This document shows, piece after piece, positions 28,901-36,779 of a stretch of DNA of 64,000 bases. This DNA comes from Agromyces aurantiacus (lineage in GTDB: Bacteria > Actinomycetota > Actinomycetes > Actinomycetales > Microbacteriaceae). The stretch lies in assembly GCF_016907355.1 (NCBI RefSeq), contig NZ_JAFBBW010000001.1, positions 2,046,001-2,110,000 on the forward strand. Reading direction: 5' to 3'. A program made the position numbers and the translations under genes. The notes under the pieces were generated by a model. That model saw nothing but the letters and a program-made list of their open reading frames with translations. It did no database searches and was not told where the DNA came from. Position 1 is the first letter of the stretch; every line of letters starts with the position of its first letter.

Positions 28901-30615
28901 CCGAACGGGTCGACGAGGCGACGGATGCCACGGCCGGCGTCGCCGCGCTCGTGGCTGCCAGGCGCGCGGCGAGGGTGCGGTTCGCGGGCGAGGAGTGGGT
29001 CGTCCCCGTCGAGGATCTCAGCCGGCTGCGCGACGCGCTCGGCGTACCCATCCCGCCCGGGCTGCCCGAGGCGTTCGGCGAGGCCGTCCGCGACCCGCTC
29101 GGCGACCTCGTGAGCCGGTACGCGCGCACGCACGGGCCGTTCACGACGCACGCGGTGGCCGAGCGGTTCGGCATCGGCATCGCGGTCGCGCAGTCCGCGC
29201 TCGCGCGGCTCGCGGGCGATCGGCGGCTCGTGGAGGGCGCGTTCCTCCCGCACGGCTCCGGCTCCGAGTGGTGCGATCCCGAGGTGCTGCGGCGGCTGCG
29301 CCGGCGCTCGCTCGCGGCGCTCCGCGAGGAGGTCGAGCCGGTTCCGCCGCGCGAGTTCGCGCGGTTCCTGCCCGACTGGCAGCACGTGGGCGGCCGGCTG
29401 CGCGGGGTCGACGGCGTCGCCGCGGTCGTCGAGCAGCTCGAGGGCGTCCGCATCCCCGCATCGGCGTGGGAGTCGTTCGTGCTGCCCGCTCGCGTCGGGG
29501 ACTACCGGCCCGAGATGCTCGACGAGCTGACCGCGAGCGGCGAGGTGCTCTGGGTGGGGCAGGCCTCGCTCGCGGGCGACGACGGCTGGCTGAGCCTGCA
29601 CTTGGCCGACACCGCGAAGCTGACGATGCCCGCCCCGGTCGACCAGCCGCTCGACGCGCTCGAGACCGAGCTCCTCGCAACGCTCGGCGGCGGAGGCGCG
29701 TACTTCTTCCGCCAGCTCGTCGACGCGGTCGGTGCGAGTGACGAGGGCGCCGTGCTCGACGCGCTGTGGCGGCTCGCGTGGTCGGGGCTCGTCACGAACG
29801 ACACGTTCGCGCCCGTCCGCGGGCTGCTGCTCGGCGGCGGTGCGCACAAGACGAAGGCGCCCGCGCCGCGCGCACGGGTGCGTGGCCGGTCCCTCTCGCG
29901 TCGGGCCCTCGCGACCGCCGCGGCCGCCGCCGAGGGGGCGCGCAGCCCTCGGTCGGTGCCGCCCCGCGCCGCCGGCCGCTGGTCGATCCTGCCCGTGCCG
30001 AGCGACGCGGCCACGCCGCGCGCGCACGCGCTCGGCGAGACGCTGCTCGAGCGCTACGGCGTCGTGACCCGCGGATCCGTCGTCGCCGAGGACATCCTCG
30101 GCGGGTTCGCGCTCGCGTACCGCACGCTCGCGGGCTTCGAGGAGACCGGGCGCGTGCGCCGGGGCTACTTCATCGACGGCCAGGGCGGCGCGCAGTTCGC
30201 CACGAGCTTCGCGGTCGACCGGCTCCGCCAGGCGCCGGCCGGCGGGGCGGCCGTGCTCGCCGCGACCGACCCCGCCAACCCCTTCGGGGGCGCGCTCGAC
30301 TGGCCCGAGCCCCTCGCCGAGCTCGGGCACCGACCGGCGCGCAAGTCCGGGGCGCTCGTCGCGATCGTCGACGGCGAGGCGGTGTTCTACCTCGAGCGAG
30401 GCGGCCGCACGGCGCTCGTCTTCAGCGACGACGAGGAGGCGCTTTCGGCCGGCGCGACCGCGCTGGCCGAGGCGGTCGCGCGGGCGCGCGGCGCGCGGTT
30501 CCGGGTGGAGTCGGTCAACGGGCAGGCGGTGTACGGCTCGGTGCTCGAGCTGCCGCTGCGTGCCGCCGGATTCCGCGAGACGCCGCAGGGCCTCCGCTTC
30601 GACGCGAGGAGCTGA
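25978..30615 (+). CDS. lhr: Large ATP-dependent helicase Lhr
   Basis: A 1545-residue superfamily 2 3'-5' helicase (Lhr family, long form) used in DNA repair. Motif I is APTGSGKT near residue 45, motif II DEIH, motif III GLSATVRP, motif VI QRIGRAGHQ. The Lhr winged-helix and beta-barrel core follow, then the long Lhr-CTD (about 870-1545), which in relatives is a uracil-glycosylase-linked region. An insert of about 60 residues rich in Pro, Glu and Ala lies between motifs III and IV (26890-27060). ATG 25978 is 6 nt after TTGAAT, a weak -10. nei follows at once, so both act in base repair. Confidence 0.95.
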   Translation: MTGALDSFAPATRAWFTESFREPTPVQDAAWRAISRGEHALVVAPTGSGKTLAAFLSAIDRLHHAPAPAPVVDEVTGEVLEAVPRATRVVYLSPLKALGVDVERNLRAPLVGIGRTAAAMGVEVPEVTVGVRSGDTSPTDRRALVKRPPDILITTPESLFLMLTSQARETLAGVETVIVDEIHALAGTKRGAHLALSLERLDELIGTPVQRIGLSATVRPHEEVARFLSGTRPVTIVAPPSGKRFDLKVTVPVDDLADLSGEAGGSVWPHVEEAILDEVLAHRSTIVFANSRRLAERLTARLNELWAERTAEPEPESILEPAPVLGPALEAALDVAPVREPVLEAIGARRSPAALPGASGITAGAEPVIARSHHGSVSKEERALVEADLKAGRLKCVVATSSLELGIDMGAVDLVMQVESPPSVASGLQRIGRAGHQVGEVSKGLLFPKHRADLLHSAVVAERMVAGSIEPLRIPANPLDVLAQQTVAAAAVDEWDVEHWFDVARRAAPFHTLPRSAFDATLDLLAGRYPSDRFGELRPRLIWDRDAGTITGRRGAQRLAVTSGGTIPDRGLFGVFMIGDAGPGRRVGELDEEMVYESRVGDVFALGATSWRIQEITHDRVLVSPAFGEPGRLPFWKGDGIGRPAELGEAIGGFIGELAGSEPSVALARCEAAGLDARASANLVRFIADQRDATRVVPDAVNLVVERFRDELGDWRIVLHSPYGMRVHAPWALAVDARVQERFGIESHAVASDDGIVLRLPDTADEPPGSELFEFDPAELAQLATERVGDSALFASRFRECAARALLLPRQNPGRRSPLWQQRQKASQLLEVARDFPDFPIVLEAVRECLQDVYDLPALTALAERIRSRRVRFLDVATDTASPFAASLLFGYVGAFMYEGDAPLAERRAAALSLDPGLLAELLGTVELRELLDPAVVEEIEQMLQRRHPDRLATGEEGVADLLRELGPLTAAEIAERVDEATDATAGVAALVAARRAARVRFAGEEWVVPVEDLSRLRDALGVPIPPGLPEAFGEAVRDPLGDLVSRYARTHGPFTTHAVAERFGIGIAVAQSALARLAGDRRLVEGAFLPHGSGSEWCDPEVLRRLRRRSLAALREEVEPVPPREFARFLPDWQHVGGRLRGVDGVAAVVEQLEGVRIPASAWESFVLPARVGDYRPEMLDELTASGEVLWVGQASLAGDDGWLSLHLADTAKLTMPAPVDQPLDALETELLATLGGGGAYFFRQLVDAVGASDEGAVLDALWRLAWSGLVTNDTFAPVRGLLLGGGAHKTKAPAPRARVRGRSLSRRALATAAAAAEGARSPRSVPPRAAGRWSILPVPSDAATPRAHALGETLLERYGVVTRGSVVAEDILGGFALAYRTLAGFEETGRVRRGYFIDGQGGAQFATSFAVDRLRQAPAGGAAVLAATDPANPFGGALDWPEPLAELGHRPARKSGALVAIVDGEAVFYLERGGRTALVFSDDEEALSAGATALAEAVARARGARFRVESVNGQAVYGSVLELPLRAAGFRETPQGLRFDARS

Positions 30616-30619
30616 CCGG

Positions 30620-31396
30620 ATGCCCGAGGGCGACACCGTCTTCCGTGCCGCGCACCGGCTCGACGCCGCACTGGCCGGCCGGTTGGTCACGCGCAGCGAC
30701 CTCCGCGTGCCCGAGTACGCGACGGTCGACTTGCACGGCCTTCCCATCCACTCCGTCGGCAGCCGTGGCAAGCACCTGCTCATGCGCATCGGCGACGTGG
30801 TGCTGCACTCGCACCTGAAGATGGAGGGGGAGTGGCGCGTGCTCCGCCCGGGCCAGAAGTGGCCCAAGCCCGCGTTCCGGGCACGCGCCGTCATCGAGAC
30901 GCCCGACGCCACGGCGATCGGCTTCGACCTCGGGCTGGTGGAGGTGTTCGCTGCGTCCGAGGAGGCCGACCGGCTGGGGTACCTCGGCCCCGACCTCCTC
31001 GGCCCCGACTGGGACGCGGCCGAAGCGGTACGGCGGCTCGCGGCCACGCCCGAGGTGCCGGCCGCGGTCGCGCTGGGCGACCAGCGCAACCTCGCAGGGC
31101 TCGGCAACGTGCTCGTCAACGAGGTGTGCTTCCTGCGCGGCATCCGGCCCGACCGGCCGATCGGCGAGGTCGACCTGCCCGCGACGGTCGACCTCGCGCG
31201 CCGCGTCATCCACGCCAACCGCGACCGGCTCGAGCGCACGACGACCGGCGACACCCGCCCCGGGCGCCGCCTGTGGGTCTACGGCCGCGCGGGCGAGCCC
31301 TGCCGGCGCTGCGGAACGCGGATCCGGCACACGAGGCTGGGCCGCAACGACGTCGAACTGCGCGACACCTACTGGTGCCCGAGCTGCCAGCCCTGA
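30620..31396 (+). CDS. nei: DNA-formamidopyrimidine/endonuclease VIII-type glycosylase (Nei family)
   Basis: A 258-residue bifunctional DNA glycosylase/AP lyase for oxidised bases. It starts MPEGDT, with the catalytic Pro2 and Glu3. The beta-domain lysine is in GSRGKHLLM, the helix-two-turn-helix in LAGLGNVLVNEVCFLRG, and a C-terminal zinc finger has CRRC and CPSC. The sequence is closer to actinobacterial Nei2 than to MutM. It begins 4 nt after the lhr stop; an lhr-nei pair is common in Microbacteriaceae and fits joint base-excision repair. Confidence 0.92.
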   Translation: MPEGDTVFRAAHRLDAALAGRLVTRSDLRVPEYATVDLHGLPIHSVGSRGKHLLMRIGDVVLHSHLKMEGEWRVLRPGQKWPKPAFRARAVIETPDATAIGFDLGLVEVFAASEEADRLGYLGPDLLGPDWDAAEAVRRLAATPEVPAAVALGDQRNLAGLGNVLVNEVCFLRGIRPDRPIGEVDLPATVDLARRVIHANRDRLERTTTGDTRPGRRLWVYGRAGEPCRRCGTRIRHTRLGRNDVELRDTYWCPSCQP

Positions 31397-31403
31397 GCGG
31401 CCG

Positions 31404-31814
31404 TCAAGAGACCGGGCCGGTCCACTTCTCGCCCGGACCCTGGCCGATCGGGTCGGGGATCGTCGAGGCCTCGCGGAACGCCAGCTGCAGCGAACGCAGT
31501 CCGTCGCGCAGCGAGCGCGCGTGCATGTCGCTGATCTCGGGCGCACCCGCCGTGATCAGCCCGGCGAGCGCGTTGATGAGCTTGCGCGCCTCGTCGAGGT
31601 CGGTCTGCGCGGCGGGGTCGTCGGCCAGCCCGACCTTGACGGCGGCCGCGCTCATGAGGTGCACGGCCGCGGTCGTGATGACCTCGACCGCGGGCACCTC
31701 GGCGATGTCGCGTGTGGCGTCGGCGACGGCCTGCCCGGAGTCGGCGGCCTCGGAGTGGTCGGCGTGGTCGGCGTGGTCGGGCGCACGCGTGGGCTCGGGC
31801 GAAGTGTCGCTCAC
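31404..31814 (-). CDS. DUF1844 protein
   Basis: A 136-residue protein. The first 45 residues are acidic and His/Ala-rich; the DUF1844 domain follows (VITTAAVHLMSAAAVKVGL ... DLDEARKLINALAGLI ... LRDGLRSLQLAFREAS), mostly helical. Function unknown. The gene is usually next to infC in actinobacteria, and here it is divergent from the infC leader with only 16 bp between its GTG and the infC -10 box. Confidence 0.8.
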   Translation of the reverse strand: MSDTSPEPTRAPDHADHADHSEAADSGQAVADATRDIAEVPAVEVITTAAVHLMSAAAVKVGLADDPAAQTDLDEARKLINALAGLITAGAPEISDMHARSLRDGLRSLQLAFREASTIPDPIGQGPGEKWTGPVS

Positions 31815-31830
31815 CGGGGGATTCCTCTGC

Positions 31831-31836
31831 TAGACT
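31831..31836 (+). promoter_or_regulatory. infC operon promoter -10 box
   Basis: TAGACT predicts transcription from about 31843, giving a leader of about 240 nt to the proposed infC start. Confidence 0.6.
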
Positions 31837-31842
31837 ACTGCG

Positions 31843-32080
31843 GGCTCCGGGGCCAGTCCCCGGTACGAAAGTGGAGAGACTCCCACCCGCGCATACCGCT
31901 TCATCAAGGTTACCGGGTCGTTCGCACTCCCCTTCCCCGCTCGCGCGGGGGAGGAGCAAGGGTGCCGCATGAGCCCGCGATGAGAATCGCGGGGCGTCAT
32001 CGCGTGGATTTCCGCTCTCGTCATCGGGCGGCATCCGTCTCCCGATGAGCTGGAAACCAGTTCGAGTAGAGGAGACACGC
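31843..32080 (+). promoter_or_regulatory. Structured leader of infC-rpmI-rplT
   Basis: Hairpins seen by eye: CCGGGG/CCCCGG at about 31846-31862; a strong stem CTTCCCCGC-TCGC-GCGGGGGAG near 31932-31953; and CCGCGAT-GAGA-ATCGCGG near 31975-31992. This operon is often controlled through its leader by L20 or IF3. The middle stem resembles a terminator without T-run, so attenuation is possible. No match to a named RNA family could be checked. Confidence 0.5.
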
Positions 32081-32698
32081 ATCAGCGATCCGCGTACCAA
32101 TGACCGTATCCGCGTCCCCGAGGTCCGCCTCGTGGGGCCTGGCGGAGAGCAGGTCGGCGTCGTGAAGATCGAGGTGGCACTGCGGCTCGCGCAGGAGGCC
32201 GACCTCGATCTCGTCGAAGTCGCGCCGAACTCCCGTCCGCCGGTCGTCAAGATCATGGACTACGGCAAGTACAAGTACGAGGCTGCGCAGAAGGCGAAGG
32301 AAGCCCGGCGCAACCAGGCGAACACGATCCTCAAGGAGGTTCGGTTCCGCCTCAAGATCGACAAGCACGACTACGAGACCAAGATGAAGCGCGCCGTCGG
32401 CTTCCTGAAGTCCGGCGACAAGGTCAAGGCCATGATCCTGTTCCGGGGTCGCGAGCAGTCGCGTCCCGAGATGGGCGTGCGCCTGCTGCAGCGCTTCGCG
32501 GAGGATGTCGCCGAGTTCGGCACCGTCGAGCACAATCCCACCATCGACGGCCGCAACATGGTCATGGTCATCGCTCCTCTGAAGAACAAGTCCGAGGCGA
32601 AGGCCGAGGCGAATGCACAGCGTGCTGCGGCGAAGCAGCGTCCGGCGGCCGAGGCCGCCGACGAGGCCCCGCAGTCGGCCGAGGCCACCGAGGCCTAG
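32081..32698 (+). CDS. infC: Translation initiation factor IF-3
   Basis: Binds the 30S subunit and checks start-codon pairing. 205 residues from ATC at 32081, a non-standard start. Reasons: AGAGGAG ends 6 nt before it; the protein then begins [19 protein letters not shown], the usual actinobacterial N-terminus; the only upstream ATG (32045) has no ribosome site. IF-3 genes often use rare starts, which allows autoregulation because IF-3 rejects them. Domains: N-terminal to ~80, linker, C-terminal to ~175, and an Ala/Glu tail. Start confidence is lower than gene confidence. Confidence 0.93.
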   Translation: MSDPRTNDRIRVPEVRLVGPGGEQVGVVKIEVALRLAQEADLDLVEVAPNSRPPVVKIMDYGKYKYEAAQKAKEARRNQANTILKEVRFRLKIDKHDYETKMKRAVGFLKSGDKVKAMILFRGREQSRPEMGVRLLQRFAEDVAEFGTVEHNPTIDGRNMVMVIAPLKNKSEAKAEANAQRAAAKQRPAAEAADEAPQSAEATEA

Positions 32699-32755
32699 GC
32701 CAGCACCACGTCCGCCATCCCGCGGTGGCGGCAGAACCAAGGAGAGACACGAGAG

Positions 32756-32950
32756 ATGCCGAAGCAGAAGACCCACTCCGGGTCCAAGAAGCGCTTCAAG
32801 GTCACCGGCAGCGGCAAGATCAAGAAGCAGCAGGCCGGTATGCGCCACAACCTCGAGGGCAAGTCCTCGGTGCGCACCCGCCGCCTGAACCAGGACAAGG
32901 TCGCCTCGGCGCCCGACACCAAGGTCATCAAGAAGCTGCTCGGTCGCTGA
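32756..32950 (+). CDS. rpmI: 50S ribosomal protein L35
   Basis: 64 residues, [20 protein letters not shown] at the start, highly basic, a full match to L35 length and pattern. Preceded by AAGGAGAG about 10 nt before ATG. Lies between infC and rplT, the standard order. Confidence 0.97.
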   Translation: MPKQKTHSGSKKRFKVTGSGKIKKQQAGMRHNLEGKSSVRTRRLNQDKVASAPDTKVIKKLLGR

Positions 32951-32979
32951 GCGACGAGACCCGTTAGGAAGTAAGAGCA

Positions 32980-33366
32980 ATGGCAAGAGTCAAGCGCGCC
33001 GTCAATGCGCACAAGAAGCGTCGGGTCATCCTCGAGCGTGCCGAGGGCTACCGCGGTCAGCGGTCGCGCCTCTACCGCAAGGCGAAGGAGCAGGTCACCC
33101 ACTCCCTCGTCTACTCGTACAACGACCGCCGCAAGAAGAAGGGCGACTTCCGTCGCCTGTGGATCCAGCGGATCAACGCTGCGGCCCGCCAGAACGGCAT
33201 CACGTACAACCGCCTCATCCAGGGCCTCGGCCTCGCCGGCATCGAGGTCGACCGTCGCATCCTCGCCGAGCTCGCGGTCAACGAGCCCGGCACCTTCGCG
33301 GGCCTCGTCGAGGCGGCCAAGCAGGCGCTCCCGAGCGACGTGAACGCCCCGAAGAACGCGGCCTAG
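32980..33366 (+). CDS. rplT: 50S ribosomal protein L20
   Basis: 128 residues, starting [19 protein letters not shown]. Binds 23S rRNA early in assembly and in many bacteria represses its own operon through the leader. The extension after about residue 115 ([13 protein letters not shown]) is slightly longer than in E. coli. A 16-bp terminator stem follows 20 nt after the stop. Confidence 0.97.
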   Translation: MARVKRAVNAHKKRRVILERAEGYRGQRSRLYRKAKEQVTHSLVYSYNDRRKKKGDFRRLWIQRINAAARQNGITYNRLIQGLGLAGIEVDRRILAELAVNEPGTFAGLVEAAKQALPSDVNAPKNAA

Positions 33367-33386
33367 TCCGTCTCCTCCGGTACGTC

Positions 33387-33422
33387 AACGGCCCGGCATC
33401 CCGAGTGGGATGCCGGGCCGTT
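33387..33422 (+). terminator. Terminator of the infC operon
   Basis: AACGGCCCGGCATCCC pairs perfectly with GGGATGCCGGGCCGTT around GAGT: a 16-bp stem with a 4-nt loop, 20 nt after rplT. Only TT follows. The stem contains GGCATCC and GGATGCC, the frequent motif of this genome. Confidence 0.8.
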
Positions 33423-33436
33423 CGCCGTCTCCGCCA

Positions 33437-33442
33437 TACACT
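33437..33442 (+). promoter_or_regulatory. -10 box of the SpoU methyltransferase gene
   Basis: TACACT ends 6 nt before ATG 33449; leaderless transcript expected. Confidence 0.6.
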
Positions 33443-33448
33443 GGCCAC

Positions 33449-34249
33449 ATGCTCGAGAACCCGAGATCGCCGCGCGTGCGGGCCGTCGCGAAGCTCGCGA
33501 AGAAACCGGCGCGCGTCGAGACGGGCATGTTCCTGCTCGAGGGGCCGCAGGCGGTGGCCGAGGCGCTGACCTACCGGCCGCAGCTCGTCGTCGAGCTCTA
33601 CGCCACCCCGACCGCGCTCGAGCGCTACGCCGACATCGGCGACACGGCGATCGATGCGGGCGTCGACGTCGAGTTCGTCTCCGAGGAGGTCCTGAACGCG
33701 ATGGCCGACACGGTCACGCCCCAGGGCTTCGTCGCGGTCTGCCACCAGTTCCCGACCGCCGTGAAGGACGTCTTCGCGGCAGAGCCGAAGCTCGTCGCGA
33801 TCCTCGAAGAGGTCCGCGACCCGGGCAACGCGGGCACGATCGTCCGCGCCGCCGATGCCGCCGGTGCCGACGCGGTCGTGTTCACCGGCCGCGCGGTCGA
33901 CCTCTACAACCCGAAGGTCGTGCGATCGTCGACCGGCTCGATCTTCCACCTGCCCGTCGCGGTCGGCGCCGAGCTCGAGGACGTCCTGGCCCGGGCCCGG
34001 GAGGCGGGGCTGACCATCCTCGCCGCCGACATCAAGGGCGACGACCTGCTCGAGGCGCGGCGCGAGGGCCTGCTCGCGCGCCCGACCGCGTGGCTGTTCG
34101 GCAACGAGGCGCGCGGTCTTCCCGAGGACCGGCTCGCGCTGGCCGATCGCGTGGTGACGGTGCCGATCTACGGGCACGCCGAGTCGATGAACCTCGCGAC
34201 CGCGGCATCCGTCTGCCTCTACGAGAGCGCCTTCGCGCAGCGCAGCTGA
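33449..34249 (+). CDS. SpoU/TrmH-family RNA 2'-O-methyltransferase
   Basis: A 266-residue SPOUT enzyme. An N-terminal substrate-binding domain (to ~105, FLLEGPQAVAEAL) is followed by the knotted catalytic domain with motif 1 DPGNAGTIVRAADAAGA, motif 2 FGNEARGLP and motif 3 AESMNLATAASVCLYE. It is the gene usually found after rplT in actinobacteria (tsnR-like). The target nucleotide, probably in 23S rRNA, is not known. Some relatives give thiostrepton resistance; that is not implied here. Confidence 0.9.
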   Translation: MLENPRSPRVRAVAKLAKKPARVETGMFLLEGPQAVAEALTYRPQLVVELYATPTALERYADIGDTAIDAGVDVEFVSEEVLNAMADTVTPQGFVAVCHQFPTAVKDVFAAEPKLVAILEEVRDPGNAGTIVRAADAAGADAVVFTGRAVDLYNPKVVRSSTGSIFHLPVAVGAELEDVLARAREAGLTILAADIKGDDLLEARREGLLARPTAWLFGNEARGLPEDRLALADRVVTVPIYGHAESMNLATAASVCLYESAFAQRS

Positions 34250-34306
34250 CGTCACGAAACGGTAACCCCCCGGTTTGGGCGGTGGCCGAGGAGCCCCGCC
34301 TCGCCC

Positions 34307-34312
34307 TAGTTT
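34307..34312 (+). promoter_or_regulatory. gluA promoter -10 box
   Basis: TAGTTT ends 7 nt before ATG 34320; leaderless transcript for the ABC operon expected. Confidence 0.5.
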
Positions 34313-34319
34313 GGGGGGT

Positions 34320-35108
34320 ATGCCTCCGGCCGACATCGCACCTGCAACGTCGAACATCTCGGTCCGTCGCGGCGAACCGCTCGTCGTCATCGACCACGTC
34401 GACAAGCACTACGGCGAACTCCACGTCCTGAACGACATCACCACGGTCGTCAACCGTGGCGAGGTCGTCGTCGTCATCGGCCCGTCGGGCTCCGGCAAGT
34501 CCACGCTGTGCCGCGCCATCAACCGGCTCGAGACCATCGACTCGGGCACGATCACGATCGACGGCGAGGTGCTGCCCGACGAGGGCGCGGGGCTCGCGAA
34601 GCTGCGCGCCGACGTCGGCATGGTCTTCCAGTCGTTCAACCTGTTCGCGCACAAGACCGTGCTCGAGAACGTGACGCTCGCGCCCATCAAGGTCAAGCGG
34701 ATGTCGCGCAAGGACGCCGAGGCGAAGGCGATGGAGCTGCTCGAGCGCGTGGGCGTGGCCAACCAGGCCAAGAAGATGCCCGCGCAGCTCTCGGGCGGCC
34801 AGCAGCAGCGCGTCGCGATCGCGAGGTCGCTCGCGATGAACCCCAAGGTCATCCTGATGGACGAGCCGACCAGCGCGCTCGACCCCGAGATGATCAACGA
34901 GGTCCTCGACGTCATGGTCGGGCTGGCCGAGCAGGGCATGACGATGATCGTCGTGACCCACGAGATGGGGTTCGCCCGGCGCGCGGCCGACCGCGTGCTG
35001 TTCATGGCCGACGGGCGCATCGTCGAGGAGGCGGCGCCGGCCCAGTTCTTCGACCACCCGCAGTCCGACCGCGCGAAGGACTTCCTGTCTAAGATCCTCG
35101 AGCACTAG
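34320..35108 (+). CDS. gluA: Polar amino-acid (glutamate) ABC transporter ATP-binding protein
   Basis: A 262-residue ATPase of the polar-amino-acid uptake family. Walker [11 protein letters not shown]-loop [11 protein letters not shown], signature LSGGQQQR, Walker [13 protein letters not shown], His switch VTHEM. The first ~20 residues ([14 protein letters not shown]) extend beyond the usual start; ATG 34320 is kept because a -10 box is 7 nt upstream. It is first of a gluABCD-type operon; glutamate as substrate is by analogy with Corynebacterium. Confidence 0.92.
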   Translation: MPPADIAPATSNISVRRGEPLVVIDHVDKHYGELHVLNDITTVVNRGEVVVVIGPSGSGKSTLCRAINRLETIDSGTITIDGEVLPDEGAGLAKLRADVGMVFQSFNLFAHKTVLENVTLAPIKVKRMSRKDAEAKAMELLERVGVANQAKKMPAQLSGGQQQRVAIARSLAMNPKVILMDEPTSALDPEMINEVLDVMVGLAEQGMTMIVVTHEMGFARRAADRVLFMADGRIVEEAAPAQFFDHPQSDRAKDFLSKILEH

Positions 35109-35172
35109 AGACCTCCGCGGCCACGAGCGGCGGAGCACACCCGAACGATTCACGAGAGATGAGGCACGAGAG

Positions 35173-36051
35173 ATGAGACGCAGCAGAATCGCACTGGTGG
35201 CCGCGGCCGCGGCGACGGCCCTCCTGTTCAGCGGCTGCGCCGGCGACGCCGGTGCGCCCGGCGAGAGCGACGGAGCCGAGCCGAGCGTCGCCGAGACGCC
35301 CGAGTTCGACGAGGGCACGACCATGGCCAAGCTCGCCGACGCGGGCGAGGTCACCGTCGGCACGAAGTTCGACCAGCCGCTGTTCGGCCTCGTGGGCCCC
35401 GACGGCGTCCCCGTCGGCTTCGACGTCGAGATCGCGAAGATCATCGCCGGCAAGCTCGGCATCTCGCCCGACAAGATCAACTGGGTCGAGACCGTGTCGG
35501 CCAACCGCGAGCCGTTCATCGAGAACGGCCAGGTCGACTTCGTCGTCGCGACCTACACGATCAACGACAAGCGCAAGGAGGTCGTCGACTTCGCCGGGCC
35601 GTACTTCATCGCGGGCCAGTCGATCCTCGTGCTCGAGGGCAACGACACGATCAAGAGCGAGGACGACCTCGTCGGCCAGCCGGTGTGCTCGGTGACGGGC
35701 TCGACGCCGGCGGCCAACCTCAAGGAGCTCGGTGCCGAGGTCATCGAGACCGACACCTACAGCAACTGCCTCGAGCCGCTGCGCAGCGGCCAGGCCGTCG
35801 CCGTGTCGACCGACAACGTGATCCTCGCCGGGCTCATCGACCAGAACCCCGGCGAGTTCAAGCTCGTCGGCGAGCCGTTCACCGAGGAGCCGTACGGCAT
35901 CGGCCTGAAGAAGGGCGATGACGACTTCCGGAACTTCATCAACGACGTGCTCGAGGCGTCGTACGACGACGGCTCCTACGAGGCCGCGTGGGATGCCACG
36001 GCCGGCAAGGTGCTCGAGTTCCGCGAGCCGCCGGCGGTCGACCGCTACTGA
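35173..36051 (+). CDS. gluB: Glutamate-type ABC transporter substrate-binding lipoprotein
   Basis: 292 residues. Lipoprotein signal with lipobox FSGC (Cys near residue 22), then an acidic linker, then the periplasmic-binding fold of family 3: VTVGTKFDQPLFGL, GFDVEIAKIIAGKLG, DFVVATYTINDKRKEVVDFAGPY. These match GluB of actinobacteria. Two stable hairpins after its stop may keep its mRNA more abundant than that of the permease genes. Confidence 0.93.
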   Translation: MRRSRIALVAAAAATALLFSGCAGDAGAPGESDGAEPSVAETPEFDEGTTMAKLADAGEVTVGTKFDQPLFGLVGPDGVPVGFDVEIAKIIAGKLGISPDKINWVETVSANREPFIENGQVDFVVATYTINDKRKEVVDFAGPYFIAGQSILVLEGNDTIKSEDDLVGQPVCSVTGSTPAANLKELGAEVIETDTYSNCLEPLRSGQAVAVSTDNVILAGLIDQNPGEFKLVGEPFTEEPYGIGLKKGDDDFRNFINDVLEASYDDGSYEAAWDATAGKVLEFREPPAVDRY

Positions 36052-36061
36052 TCGCCGCGGG

Positions 36062-36111
36062 GGTCCGGGCGTCGTCACGACGCCCGGACCTCCCGGGTCG
36101 GCGACGACCCG
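36062..36111 (+). promoter_or_regulatory. Tandem stem-loops between gluB and gluC
   Basis: First stem GGTCCGGGCGTCG-TCA-CGACGCCCGGACC (36062-36090, 13 bp); second CGGGTCG-GCGA-CGACCCG (36094-36111, 7 bp). No T-run. Position after the binding-protein gene suggests mRNA stabilisation or partial termination. Confidence 0.65.
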
Positions 36112-36131
36112 TCTGAACAGGAGGGACCGAG

Positions 36132-36779
36132 GTGGACGCGGTCATCGAGAACCTGCCCCTGTACCTGCAGGGGTTCGGCATGACGCTGCTGCTGCTCGTC
36201 GTGTCCGGCATCGCCGCGCTGGTGATCGGCACGCTGATCGCGGCCATGCGGATCTCGCCGGTCGCGTCGCTGCGCGGCTTCGCGACGGTGTACACCGAGC
36301 TCGTCCGCAACACGCCGCTCACGCTCGTGCTGTTCTTCTGCGCCTTCGTGCTGCCGCAGCTCGGCTCCCGGCTCGATTACGCGACGGCCGCGATCATCGG
36401 CCTGTCGGTCTACACCTCGCCGTTCGTCGCCGAGGCCCTGCGCTCGGGCGTCAACGGCGTGCCCGTCGGCCAGGCCGAGGCCGCGCGAAGCGTCGGCTTC
36501 GGGTTCTCGCAGACGGTGTCGCTCATCGTTCTGCCCCAGGCGTTCCGCATGACCATCCCGCCGCTGATCAACGTGTTCATCGCGTTGACGAAGAACACCT
36601 CGGTCGCGGGCGGCTTCTTCGTGGTCGAGCTGTTCGCCGTCGGCCGCACGCTCGCGAACGCGAACGGCGACGCGGTCATCGCGATCCTGCTCGGCGTCGC
36701 GACCTTCTACCTGCTCATCACCGTGCCGCTCGGCCTGCTCGCGGCACGCCTGGAACGACGTTGGGTGGTGCAGCGATGA
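36132..36779 (+). CDS. gluC: Glutamate-type ABC transporter permease GluC
   Basis: 215 residues, about five membrane helices, His/Glu/Gln/Arg-type permease. The permease EAA loop is visible as EAARSVGFGFSQTVSLIVLPQAFRM in two adjoining parts (cytoplasmic, contacts the ATPase). GTG 36132 is preceded by GGAGGGACCGAG. Overlaps gluD by 4 bp. Confidence 0.9.
   Translation: MDAVIENLPLYLQGFGMTLLLLVVSGIAALVIGTLIAAMRISPVASLRGFATVYTELVRNTPLTLVLFFCAFVLPQLGSRLDYATAAIIGLSVYTSPFVAEALRSGVNGVPVGQAEAARSVGFGFSQTVSLIVLPQAFRMTIPPLINVFIALTKNTSVAGGFFVVELFAVGRTLANANGDAVIAILLGVATFYLLITVPLGLLAARLERRWVVQR

Noticed and set aside
32045..32080. ATG start for infC at 32045
   Set aside because: It has no ribosome site and gives a 12-residue extension unlike the family; ATC 32081 fits better.
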